Shown piece by piece: positions 28,069 through 35,847 of a stretch of 64,000 nucleotides of DNA. Position 1 is the first letter of the stretch; the number at the start of each line of letters is the position of its first letter. The position numbers and the translations under genes were made by a program. The notes under the pieces are model-generated. The model worked only from the letters and a program-made list of their open reading frames with translations, was not told the DNA's origin and ran no database searches. The DNA is from Citrobacter sp. Marseille-Q6884 (lineage in GTDB: Bacteria; Pseudomonadota; Gammaproteobacteria; Enterobacterales; Enterobacteriaceae): contig NZ_CAMDRE010000001.1 of the NCBI RefSeq assembly GCF_945906775.1, positions 2,046,001-2,110,000 on the forward strand, read 5' to 3'.

Positions 28069-29238
28069 TTAGTCTAACCAACCACTCACTATTTCTCCTT
28101 TCAAAATATTGGCCTTTATTAACCCATTAATGAGTGGTTCTTTTAGCGACTCTCGTGTAGTGTCCGCGCTACCTATAATATGCCTGAACGCCGTAGGTTG
28201 CATAGTGAACAGTAATGTACTGAAGGAACATATGATCTCAGTGGGTGATAAACCAATAACAGGAAGGATTTCGAAAGGAATATGATTGGGTAATGTGTAA
28301 ACATTATCACCTAATACCTCGATTATTTTTCTTCTGTTATCAATGTGATTAATCGGATGGGCTTTAAAAAAGATTTTATCATTGTTTTTAATAACCCCAC
28401 TGCATTTCATCCTGTTTATTTTAGCAACCTGTTTTTCTGTAATAAAGTCATCTTTTTCTCTGTTGAAAAAACCAGCCCCCATATAGAGAAGGCTATTTTC
28501 ATGTTTTAGTTCTTTTTTTATTTCATTGATTGTTGATATATTTAAGTTTAACAGGCTAAGACACAGCGCAAGTGACTTATGGTCTGTTGATGTGATATCT
28601 GCATGTTTGAGTGTACAGGTATTTTTTTGTATATGTTTATAGAATGGCGTTGTGCCGCTACTTGTCAGGTTGTCATGCTGATTCATTAAATGATAAGTGA
28701 CATTGTAAAATTTGTGCCACGAATAATGCATCAATACTGGCCATGATGTGCGTAAATAATCAGCAAATGGATTTGTTTCATGTTTTAAAATTACATCAAG
28801 GTATTTTTGACAGCTGTTCTGAATCTCTGAGAACTCTTTTTTATTTAATCTGTTTAACTCAAGTCTCTCACCAATACTTCTTATTCCATCGTCATATAAG
28901 TGAATTTTTATTTGGTCTTTATGCAGCACTTTTGATATACAGGCGATAACTCTGTACAACTCTACATTGGTAAATACAATATTAGAATGGACTTCTACCT
29001 CTAGTGGTCTAATAGCAGTTATCACATTCATCAGTTTTTCTACAAAATCATTGCTGACTGCATAGGGTTGTCGAAAATAAAATGCATTTGTCCCTTTTAA
29101 CTGAAAGGGAGTGAGTTCGTTTCGATACCAACAGATGATTTTCATGACAGACATATCGTATGCACATGATGCAAAATCTAACATTTGTGGAATTGTTGGT
29201 ACTGAACCAGATGAAAGATATATTTTTAATTTTTTCAC
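28069..29238 (-). CDS. Sialyltransferase-like glycosyltransferase (GT80-like, GT-B)
   Basis: 389 residues, starting at GTG. It has the three landmarks of GT80 sialyltransferases: LYDDG at 114-118 (catalytic Asp), FKAHP at 291-295 (in place of FKGHP) and HIPFEIL then SFSTLLF at 319-344, matching the FEVL and SSL motifs. GT80 enzymes use CMP-activated acidic sugars. No CMP-sialic acid or CMP-Kdo synthesis gene is in the window, so the donor is open; the related GT52 family is an alternative. AT-rich like its neighbours; 14 bp downstream of the CDP-glycerol transferase gene. Confidence 0.65.
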   Translation of the reverse strand: MKKLKIYLSSGSVPTIPQMLDFASCAYDMSVMKIICWYRNELTPFQLKGTNAFYFRQPYAVSNDFVEKLMNVITAIRPLEVEVHSNIVFTNVELYRVIACISKVLHKDQIKIHLYDDGIRSIGERLELNRLNKKEFSEIQNSCQKYLDVILKHETNPFADYLRTSWPVLMHYSWHKFYNVTYHLMNQHDNLTSSGTTPFYKHIQKNTCTLKHADITSTDHKSLALCLSLLNLNISTINEIKKELKHENSLLYMGAGFFNREKDDFITEKQVAKINRMKCSGVIKNNDKIFFKAHPINHIDNRRKIIEVLGDNVYTLPNHIPFEILPVIGLSPTEIICSFSTLLFTMQPTAFRHIIGSADTTRESLKEPLINGLIKANILKGEIVSGWLD

Positions 29239-29252
29239 AAATATTACCAGTC

Positions 29253-30449
29253 TTAACTTTCCTGGGCTAGATTTTCGATAAATGTAGCCAATGTTTGATT
29301 CGCATTTTGAGGTTCATGACCAAATAAATGTTCTACGGCTTTTTCGCGACACATTAGTTTTTCATCTTTATTTAATGCCTGATGCAAAACATCTACTATA
29401 GTCTGTGTATTAAATTTGTAGCGAAAGTCATTATCTATTGGTAACAGGTTGTAGTCTGGTTCAAAGTCAGCATGTTCTCCTGGTGCGATATCTAACGTTA
29501 GCACCGGTTTTTTCGTTAACAGAAAATCAAACATTATAGATGAGTAATCTGTTATTAGTGCGTCAAATTTACTCATAAGCGGATAGATGTCTGTGTTTGC
29601 ATCAATAAAATAAAAATTATCAATCTTCAGGGTTTTATTGTTGAAGTTTATTGCTCGATAGGGATGGGTTTTTATAAATACATCGATATTGTGTTTATTG
29701 GTGTAGAGTAAGATCTTTGTTAGTATCTCCTTGCTTAATAAGTCGGTATTTTCGAAGCGTTGCCATGTTGGGGCTATAAATAATTTTTTTCTTTTGTTGG
29801 CGAACGCTTTGATCGTTCTGCTATCAAGTTTTGAACCCAGGAGTTCTAATGGCATTGCTGCTCTGAGCAATACTTCATTCCGCGGGTAAGCAGCGTTTAA
29901 AATATTATTACAGCCAAATACTTGAGACCAGTAATCGTTCAAACCCTCTGTTGTGCTTAATACATAATCCGCTCGGGAGGCCCAGGCTAACGATGTACTG
30001 AAATTAAGTTCGGTCATGCTGAAGTGCGTTGTAAGCTGTAATAATAGTTTTTTTACAGAAATACCGTGCCATAACTGGATATGTTTAGCACCTTCAAGAC
30101 AGGCGAAATATAACCAGTTTTTATGTAGGCTATGATGAGGATTAACACAAAAAATGGCTATTTTTGCTTCTAGAAATAAATTTATGGTTGCATCATGATT
30201 TTTCCCTATAAGGTGTACAGGGAGATTATGCTTCATCAGCATATGATAAACATCTTCGTTCCATGTGCACCATATACATTCTGTTTGCGGGTTTTTAATC
30301 ATATGTAGATATAAGTATTTGGTATTATCAGAAAAAGCATCACGATCAAAAAATAGAACTCTTTTTTTATTTTTTCTTTTTTTAATCGAAATATTTGATA
30401 ATGACTGGTAGAGACGGTAGTCAACGACGGGATAGTTATTCATAGTCAT
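29253..30449 (-). CDS. CDP-glycerol glycerophosphotransferase-like protein (TagB/TagF family)
   Basis: 398 residues with the full signature set of PF04464: QLWHGISVKK near 125-134, APTWQ, KTHPY and ITDYSSIMFDFLLTKKP. Such enzymes move glycerol phosphate from CDP-glycerol onto a membrane-bound or sugar acceptor, as in wall teichoic acid priming and polymerisation. There is no signal peptide or membrane helix. The AAGGA before ATG 30449 supports the start. With the TagD-like gene 3 kb away, this gives a donor-plus-transferase pair. AT-rich, presumably acquired. Confidence 0.85.
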   Translation of the reverse strand: MTMNNYPVVDYRLYQSLSNISIKKRKNKKRVLFFDRDAFSDNTKYLYLHMIKNPQTECIWCTWNEDVYHMLMKHNLPVHLIGKNHDATINLFLEAKIAIFCVNPHHSLHKNWLYFACLEGAKHIQLWHGISVKKLLLQLTTHFSMTELNFSTSLAWASRADYVLSTTEGLNDYWSQVFGCNNILNAAYPRNEVLLRAAMPLELLGSKLDSRTIKAFANKRKKLFIAPTWQRFENTDLLSKEILTKILLYTNKHNIDVFIKTHPYRAINFNNKTLKIDNFYFIDANTDIYPLMSKFDALITDYSSIMFDFLLTKKPVLTLDIAPGEHADFEPDYNLLPIDNDFRYKFNTQTIVDVLHQALNKDEKLMCREKAVEHLFGHEPQNANQTLATFIENLAQES

Positions 30450-30474
30450 GTGGTAATTCCTTCCGAGCTGATGT

Positions 30475-33036
30475 TCAATTAAATAATTTATTCTGTAGAC
30501 TTAGCAGCAGGGTGTTATTTTGGTTTATTGAGGGGGATGTCATGAGAGTTTCTATTTCGTAAGCCGCCCGTTCTCCCGCCCGGCCATCCATAAACGCATC
30601 GCAATACTTCTGGCGAATTTCACTCAATGGCGCATCCAGCGAAGCCCAGTCAAACGTTTCGGATAACGCAGCGCGCAGGGTTTGCATATCATCTGCAACA
30701 GGGAGGATGTCCCGGATACGTTGATCGGCACTGTCAGGCGTGGAGAAACTTTGCTGCCCATCGAGCAATGAATTCATGTCAGGCCAGGTCAGCAAAATGA
30801 CGCGTTTGCCCATATGGATCGCATCAAAAATAAACCCGCTGCTGTCCGTAAGGATGTAATCGGCTTGTGCAATAAGCGCCAGTTGATGCTCAGGAGTGTC
30901 GATCCGTTTCTTTAAATATTTCTGTGCCAGCGCCAGTGATGCCGCTTCCTCAGGCCTGTGGCAGGTACCATGATGCAGTTTTGTGACGATATTATATTCA
31001 TGGCTTAAGCGGCTGAGCGATGCCGCCCAATGAGGGATCGAACTGAGTGAACCGTAAGTAGGGGCATAAAGCAGGGTCTTCTTTTTCGCATCCAGCTTAA
31101 GGCTTTCAGGGAGTCTGGCGTCATAGGTTTTGTTGTGCCACTCATCGAAACGGGGATTACCCACCACTTTTGCATTGCCGCCAATATCCAATGCTTGCTG
31201 GCTATAGTGGCTGTAACAAAGAATGCGATGATAGAAAGCATTCCACCAGGCATGGTTCCACTCTTCCTTCGCCAGGCCATACATAGCGCGAACATGGATA
31301 TCGGCAAGACCGTTAAGCAGCGGGGTGTAATAAGGGCTGACAAGGCATTTATAGCGCTGATTGCGTTCTAATACGTCCGAAAGCCGGTGCCCTCCCAGCG
31401 TGGGATCATCAATGGTCCTAAGGGTGGCTGTCATCTCATCCAGAAACGATTTGTGTATTCTGTCGCTTACCAGTAATGAGCAGCTATGACCCAGAGCCTG
31501 GAGCGCGCTGATGATCGGACGGTAGACTCTGTAATGCAAAGAGGTTTCCATATAGAAACCGATGGTACCGCTATAGACCGCATTTTGCGGTGAAGGTGTG
31601 CTGGAGAGCGGTTGCGGGTCTGCTGTCATTTGATTGATTTTATTGAAGTAGTAACCAATGTTGTCGGTTTCTTTCTTCTCAATGTCGCTGTAACCCGCAC
31701 GTTGGTAGCTAATGCTGGGATAGCAGGCCAGCCATTTTCCTTCACGCAACAACGGTTGCCATTGCCCTTCGAGCGTATCAGAGAGGTCGTGTTCCATTTG
31801 TTGGGTCAGCGAAGCGTAATAATGGCTGTTGACCAGATAGGCACACACCTTATTGCAGTCACGCGCGTGGATCATCCCATTCAGGCTTTTTAATAGGTTT
31901 CCGCGTTTAATTTCGCCGCCGAGAAGAATGACTTCCCACGGGAATTTAGGCAGGGCATTAAGCAGCGAATTAAGCACCCGAATATGTTTTTCCTGTTTCA
32001 GGATAACGGCGTCATCCTCAAGCAGCAGGTAATTTTTCCACCCCCTTTGTTGCGCCAACTTGAGTGCCTGGAGATGGGACTGGCGTCGACCGGTTTGCCC
32101 ATTTATCGCCTCACAAGCAGGCAGTCGGGTTATTTTTTCTGTGGGGAAATGTAATTGTGCCAGCTCTTGCTGAACATCCGCAAGGCGGTCGGGGCGTGAG
32201 TCCAGATTGACGATCACCACCTGATCAATCGCCCCCCATTGGATCGGCTGATGATGGGTTGCATTATGCAGGCTCTGGTACCAGTTATTCAGTAACGGGT
32301 CTGCGATATGCTGGCTCAATTTGTCTGCCAGAGGCTGGCTTGATCCCAGGACAAAATCTTTATCAAACGTATTCTGGCTATGTGAAATACAAAGGATGGT
32401 ACGTTCACCGGGGAGTTGCAGCGGATTGACCGTAAAGCGATTGGTGAATCCTTCCTCTTCCGCTAAATTACACGCATCTTCATAACGGTGTTTTTTCAGG
32501 TAATTACGGTGGTAACAGAAGGTACCGTTGAGAATATTTTGCGGGCCAAAGCTGCGTGTTTTGAATATCCGGTTAATGTGGCTGTACCAGATAGGAATCT
32601 GATCGGAGCCGGAAATGAGTGCCCGATGACGTTGCATCATCTCAATGGTGTAAGAAATTTTATCCGCCGGATAATAATCATCGTCATCCATGCAAAGAAT
32701 ATATTCACCTTTTGCCAGCGCGTTGAGCATATTGCGCTTTTTCCCCAGATCGAGTTTTTCCGGGTGGTGGATATAACGGATATTAAATTTTTCCGGCTGA
32801 TTCTGCGTCAGTCGGTCGATAATCGGCTGATGGCTTTGCGGCGAATCATCCAGGATCACCAGCTCACGGCGTTCGGCCGGATAATCCTGGTAGCGGTACA
32901 TATAGAGCAGGTAGGGCAGGAATGCGGCGCGATTCCACGTCGGGGTAACAACGCTGACAAACGGTTTTTCGCGGCCAGTATCCAGCGTTTTGACAATCCC
33001 GGACAGGGCGGAGCGTGCTTTATTGGACTCAGACAT
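30475..33036 (-). CDS. Three-domain fusion: GT2 glycosyltransferase, GT25 glycosyltransferase, CDP-glycerol glycerophosphotransferase
   Basis: 853 residues from ATG 33036 (MSESNKARS); a TTG at 33087 would extend it by 17 residues through a terminator hairpin and is less likely. Domain 1 (about 20-180) is GT2: FVSVVTPTWNR, LDDSPQS and the DDDD metal site. Domain 2 (about 270-455) is GT25: VIVNLDSRPDR, RQSHLQALKLA and LLLEDDA. Domain 3 (about 490-800) is TagF-like: LLYAPTYGS, KLHHGT and ILTDSSGFIFDAIHMGKR. One chain could thus add two sugars and a glycerol phosphate in sequence. Base composition is close to the flagellar genes, unlike its AT-rich neighbours. It lies 25 bp upstream of the TagB/F gene. 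Confidence 0.85.
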   Translation of the reverse strand: MSESNKARSALSGIVKTLDTGREKPFVSVVTPTWNRAAFLPYLLYMYRYQDYPAERRELVILDDSPQSHQPIIDRLTQNQPEKFNIRYIHHPEKLDLGKKRNMLNALAKGEYILCMDDDDYYPADKISYTIEMMQRHRALISGSDQIPIWYSHINRIFKTRSFGPQNILNGTFCYHRNYLKKHRYEDACNLAEEEGFTNRFTVNPLQLPGERTILCISHSQNTFDKDFVLGSSQPLADKLSQHIADPLLNNWYQSLHNATHHQPIQWGAIDQVVIVNLDSRPDRLADVQQELAQLHFPTEKITRLPACEAINGQTGRRQSHLQALKLAQQRGWKNYLLLEDDAVILKQEKHIRVLNSLLNALPKFPWEVILLGGEIKRGNLLKSLNGMIHARDCNKVCAYLVNSHYYASLTQQMEHDLSDTLEGQWQPLLREGKWLACYPSISYQRAGYSDIEKKETDNIGYYFNKINQMTADPQPLSSTPSPQNAVYSGTIGFYMETSLHYRVYRPIISALQALGHSCSLLVSDRIHKSFLDEMTATLRTIDDPTLGGHRLSDVLERNQRYKCLVSPYYTPLLNGLADIHVRAMYGLAKEEWNHAWWNAFYHRILCYSHYSQQALDIGGNAKVVGNPRFDEWHNKTYDARLPESLKLDAKKKTLLYAPTYGSLSSIPHWAASLSRLSHEYNIVTKLHHGTCHRPEEAASLALAQKYLKKRIDTPEHQLALIAQADYILTDSSGFIFDAIHMGKRVILLTWPDMNSLLDGQQSFSTPDSADQRIRDILPVADDMQTLRAALSETFDWASLDAPLSEIRQKYCDAFMDGRAGERAAYEIETLMTSPSINQNNTLLLSLQNKLFN

Positions 33037-33057
33037 TTTGATGTGTATTCGCGGTTC

Positions 33058-33085
33058 GAAAAAGGACCGGGCATCACGCCCGGTC
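33058..33085 (-). terminator. Terminator-like hairpin between lafV and the fusion gene
   Basis: Perfect 8-bp GC-rich stem (GACCGGGC / GCCCGGTC, loop GTGAT on the minus strand) followed by CCTTTTTC. It starts right after the lafV stop codon, so transcription from lafV should largely end here or be attenuated before the cassette genes. Confidence 0.75.
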
Positions 33086-33093
33086 AACAGGCG

Positions 33094-34038
33094 CTAACGT
33101 GTAAGCAGGGAAAACGCCGAGAGCAAGTGATCTCCCGGCAGTCGATTCTGAATCTGTTGACGTACCGCGATGGCATCGCTGCTGTTTCGCCACTCTTCCA
33201 CTAGCGCGAACAGGGCATAAATATCGTCCTGACTGAGCTCGGAATCATCCATTGTCCACAGGCTAAGTAATGTCCGAATCATAAAGAAGTCAGTGGTGAG
33301 CCCGAAATAACGCTGGAGAGCGCTTTCGCTGTCGTGTTGTGGGAATGTGTCGTGATACAGACGATAAATCAGATAGTTAATAAAGATCCACGGCGCTTGC
33401 GCAAAATAGCGCTCATCGGTTTTCTGCCACTGATCCTGCAACTGTTGCTGGAGCAGCGCTTCGCTGTTGGCGTCCTGAAGCATCAGCAGACTCACCTGCA
33501 AGGGTAAAGTCAGCTTACGCGTACTCTCCGGCAACAATGCCCAGTTGAATTCACAGCTACCCATACGGGTGATTAATTCACGTTGTAGCTGTGGCAAGCT
33601 GGGAAGTTGGGCGAACTGATCCTGCAGTTTTCCTTCTTGCGCATAGCCCGCCAGAATCTGCGGCAACGACGCCAGTTTTTGCAGGACAACCTCGTCCTCA
33701 CCCGGGAATTTGTCGGAGTAGGACAACATGATGCCCAGTGCATACAGGCGCAATTCTGGCCATAAACCTGGCAGGGTAAGGGTATCAAGTGCGGCCTGAT
33801 TCAAAACCTGATCGCGCCGGGATAACGCGCGACTTTCCGCAGAGGCTTCACTCTGGGTGACGTTTAAAACAAATGCCTGAGGAGAGCTTAACGCCGCTTC
33901 ACAACTGGCGGGATCGGTGAGCATCAGGCTCTGGCGAATTTCCGTTTTCCAACACATTCTGACATGCAGCGCAGAATCCGGATGGCGGGATAAAAACAAC
34001 CGGACAAAGTCGGGTTCATAGCAATCAATCATACTCAT
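33094..34038 (-). CDS. lafV: LafV, FliB-like protein lacking the cysteine-rich N-terminal domain
   Basis: 314 residues. From memory, the stretch WKTEIRQSLMLTDP aligns with the middle of Salmonella FliB (YKNEVRNSLSLACP), and the C terminus (WIFINYLIYRLYHDTFP ... GDHLLSAFSLLTR) aligns with the FliB end. FliB is an Fe-S enzyme that N-methylates flagellin lysines and needs an N-terminal CxxxCC / CxxxC domain of about 120 residues. That domain is missing here: only Cys6, Cys29 and two or three scattered Cys remain. It may be a regulator, a partner protein or a decayed methylase. Position between lfgN and the cassette matches lafV of other Flag-2 loci. Confidence 0.65.
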   Translation of the reverse strand: MSMIDCYEPDFVRLFLSRHPDSALHVRMCWKTEIRQSLMLTDPASCEAALSSPQAFVLNVTQSEASAESRALSRRDQVLNQAALDTLTLPGLWPELRLYALGIMLSYSDKFPGEDEVVLQKLASLPQILAGYAQEGKLQDQFAQLPSLPQLQRELITRMGSCEFNWALLPESTRKLTLPLQVSLLMLQDANSEALLQQQLQDQWQKTDERYFAQAPWIFINYLIYRLYHDTFPQHDSESALQRYFGLTTDFFMIRTLLSLWTMDDSELSQDDIYALFALVEEWRNSSDAIAVRQQIQNRLPGDHLLSAFSLLTR

Positions 34039-34133
34039 AATGTGTTCTCAGTTATCCCAATATTCAAATCTGCCGAATACAATGCAACATCCATGCCTGA
34101 ATTATATTTATAATATTTTCAATGTATTAGGTG

Positions 34134-34160
34134 TGTCGCGGAAAGCGAATTTCCGCGACA
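34134..34160. terminator. Strong hairpin after lfgN
   Basis: Perfect 11-bp inverted repeat (TGTCGCGGAAA / TTTCCGCGACA, loop of 5) 11 bp beyond the lfgN stop. There is no T run on the minus strand, so it is either a weak terminator or an mRNA-protecting hairpin before lafV. Confidence 0.5.
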
Positions 34161-34171
34161 AGGAAGGTGTT

Positions 34172-34600
34172 TTAACGGTGGTAGATAAAATCGGGTTCAG
34201 TCCCCAGAAAAGACTGAATAAACTCATACTGGCGAATCAGCAGCTCACCGTTCTTTTCGTTGTAGGCTTTACAGCGTTCTGCTTTTTGCTCAAGACTCTG
34301 CCACCAGGTTTTGGCGGCATTTTTTTGCGCGCCTGGTAACCAGTTAAAAACCTGCTCCAGCCCCGCACGATTGACGCTGACGCCCAGTAATTGCAGGAGT
34401 GAGCGGCGCTGCTGACTGCTGTTTTTCAGCTGTTCATAATGGTGTTGAATCTCATCATTTACCGCCAGCAACTCTTCGCTGGCGCGGCGGATCATACACA
34501 GGCGCTGCTGTTCAAGCTGAGCCCGAAGCGTGTCATACCGCATCCCGTCTTCACGAATGCCCTGAAGCAGGCTCTTAACCTGCTGTAGCCTGGTACTCAC
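34172..34600 (-). CDS. lfgN: Lateral flagellar export chaperone LfgN (FlgN)
   Basis: 142 residues, mostly helical, the size and pattern of FlgN (about 138). FlgN escorts the hook-associated proteins FlgK and FlgL to the export gate. It lies 12 bp after lfgM, the standard flgM-flgN order, and reads leftward with lfgA-lfgM. Confidence 0.88.
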   Translation of the reverse strand: MSTRLQQVKSLLQGIREDGMRYDTLRAQLEQQRLCMIRRASEELLAVNDEIQHHYEQLKNSSQQRRSLLQLLGVSVNRAGLEQVFNWLPGAQKNAAKTWWQSLEQKAERCKAYNEKNGELLIRQYEFIQSFLGTEPDFIYHR

Positions 34601-34612
34601 TGTTCTGGCCTC

Positions 34613-34900
34613 TTATTTCTGAAAAAAGCTGAGCATATCGCCAGCCAGTTGATGGGGATCGACCTGCATGTTGCCGGCAGCCAGCATGGACTGCATTTGC
34701 GCCACTTTGTCGTCATCAACGTCACGTTGCGTATCACTGTTCAGCGTTTGTTGCGCCGTCTGTAATCCAGCCTGAGTAATATCATCGGCGGAAACGACCG
34801 TTGTGCTGCTCGTGCTGGTTTGCGCGGTGCTCTTCTCTGAACGCTCGCCTCCGGTCGTTGATGTCGGACGATTACCAGGCAGGGTAGGTGTAATCTTCAT
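34613..34900 (-). CDS. lfgM: Lateral anti-sigma-28 factor LfgM (FlgM)
   Basis: 95 residues from ATG 34900 (MKITPTLPGN), with GAGG 6 bases upstream; ORF extension to 34915 lacks support. The N terminus is Ser/Thr-rich and disordered and the C-terminal half is helical (VSADDITQAGLQTAQQTLN ... VAQMQSMLAAGNMQVDPHQLAGDML), as in FlgM. It should hold LafS inactive until the hook is complete and LfgM is exported. A sigma-28-like promoter lies upstream, giving feedback. Confidence 0.9.
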   Translation of the reverse strand: MKITPTLPGNRPTSTTGGERSEKSTAQTSTSSTTVVSADDITQAGLQTAQQTLNSDTQRDVDDDKVAQMQSMLAAGNMQVDPHQLAGDMLSFFQK

Positions 34901-34947
34901 AGCAACCTCGTGCATCTTCTGTTGGGTTGTTTATCTGTTATCGGGTA

Positions 34948-34974
34948 AAAGCGACCACCAGGGGGAAAACTTTA
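34948..34974 (-). promoter_or_regulatory. Sigma-28-type (LafS) promoter for lfgM
   Basis: On the minus strand: -35 TAAAGTTT (exact match to the sigma-28 consensus), 11-base spacer, then GTCGCTTT in the -10 position. The 3' part GGTGGTCGCTTTTAC is shared with the lafA upstream region. Confidence 0.6.
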
Positions 34975-34994
34975 ATCACATCACAAAAAATCCC

Positions 34995-35765
34995 CTATTG
35001 CTCCGCCGTCAGCGTCGTGACAACCCCCGTGTCATCAACGGTTGCGGTGATGATCCGCTGGCTGCTGGCGTTACGAATTTTTATCACCTCGCCTTTGCGA
35101 CCATTCTTCAATGCCACACCAGGCATTGAGGCGGTTATCCCGGCCATATGCGAGACAATCATGACCGGTTGGTCGCGTTTCACCAGCACAGGCTGAACCA
35201 GTTCATTACGTGTCAGCGGTTTTCCCGGTCGCAGGGCGCGCTTGCTGGTCAGGCCAATCGCCTCTTCCCTGGTCATCATCAACCCTTCTCGCTGTCCGCT
35301 GATATTGAATTTTTTGAGCACCAGATCGTCGGCGGTGAGTACCGTATCGCGCGCAATCAGCGACTTCGGCATGACGACCGGTACCGACACGTCCGGGCGG
35401 ACCGCAACGTTAACCTGCCACCCCGCACTGCCTGGACAACTGACGACAAAATTCATCCGCGTTAAGGCCATTTCCGGGGATGACGTGGTGCTGACCTGCG
35501 GAGTCGAAGCGCAGAGCGCCTGGGTGCTGACCGTTGAGGGGATATAGACATTGAAGGTGTAGCGGTAGTCATGCCACTGCTGTTTCTGCGCCAGCGTTTC
35601 AATTTCATGGGTGGCGGCTTTAAGGACCTGCGCGTTGATCTGCTCCCGGGCGCTGTGCTGAACGGGATGCACGTCGGCACGGACGGGTAATGCACAGCAT
35701 AACGCCAGCAGGATTTCCGCGATAAAGGGGAAGGAAGGCTTCCGTCGGGAAGGGGATAATTTCAT
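34995..35765 (-). CDS. lfgA: Lateral P-ring chaperone LfgA (FlgA)
   Basis: 256 residues from ATG 35765 (MKLSPSRRK); ATG 35780 would add five residues. A signal peptide (about 1-31, LLALCCALPVRADV) leads to the periplasm. The C-terminal SAF domain (ARDTVLTADDLVLKKFNISG ... TRNELVQPVLVKRDQPVMIV) is the FlgA hallmark. It assists assembly of the P ring (LfgI) around the rod. Divergent from lfgB, whose sigma-54 promoter lies in the shared region. Confidence 0.92.
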   Translation of the reverse strand: MKLSPSRRKPSFPFIAEILLALCCALPVRADVHPVQHSAREQINAQVLKAATHEIETLAQKQQWHDYRYTFNVYIPSTVSTQALCASTPQVSTTSSPEMALTRMNFVVSCPGSAGWQVNVAVRPDVSVPVVMPKSLIARDTVLTADDLVLKKFNISGQREGLMMTREEAIGLTSKRALRPGKPLTRNELVQPVLVKRDQPVMIVSHMAGITASMPGVALKNGRKGEVIKIRNASSQRIITATVDDTGVVTTLTAEQ

Positions 35766-35795
35766 AAAGTCATTTCTCATCAATCACTTAAAAGT

Positions 35796-35811
35796 TGGCA
35801 TGTATATTGCT
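35796..35811 (+). promoter_or_regulatory. Sigma-54 promoter upstream of lfgB
   Basis: TGGCAT-GTATA-TTGCT: exact GG-N10-GC spacing and close to TGGCAC-N5-TTGCW. It drives the lfgB rod/hook operon, probably under LafK. An ATG at 35800 lies inside this element and so cannot be the lfgB start. Confidence 0.85.
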
Positions 35812-35847
35812 AATAACAGCGATATTGATGCAGGAGTGATGCAAGAA

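Noticed and set aside
25826..33093. Mobile-element ends or attachment sites around the glycan cassette
   Set aside because: No transposase, integrase, insertion-sequence inverted repeats or matching direct repeats were recognised at the borders by eye.
32488..33204. 238-codon plus-strand frame opposite the fusion gene and lafV
   Set aside because: It spans two leftward genes and a terminator, and lacks a start site or motifs.
35800..35847. N-terminal extension of LfgB from ATG 35800
   Set aside because: The codon lies in the sigma-54 promoter, upstream of the expected transcription start.
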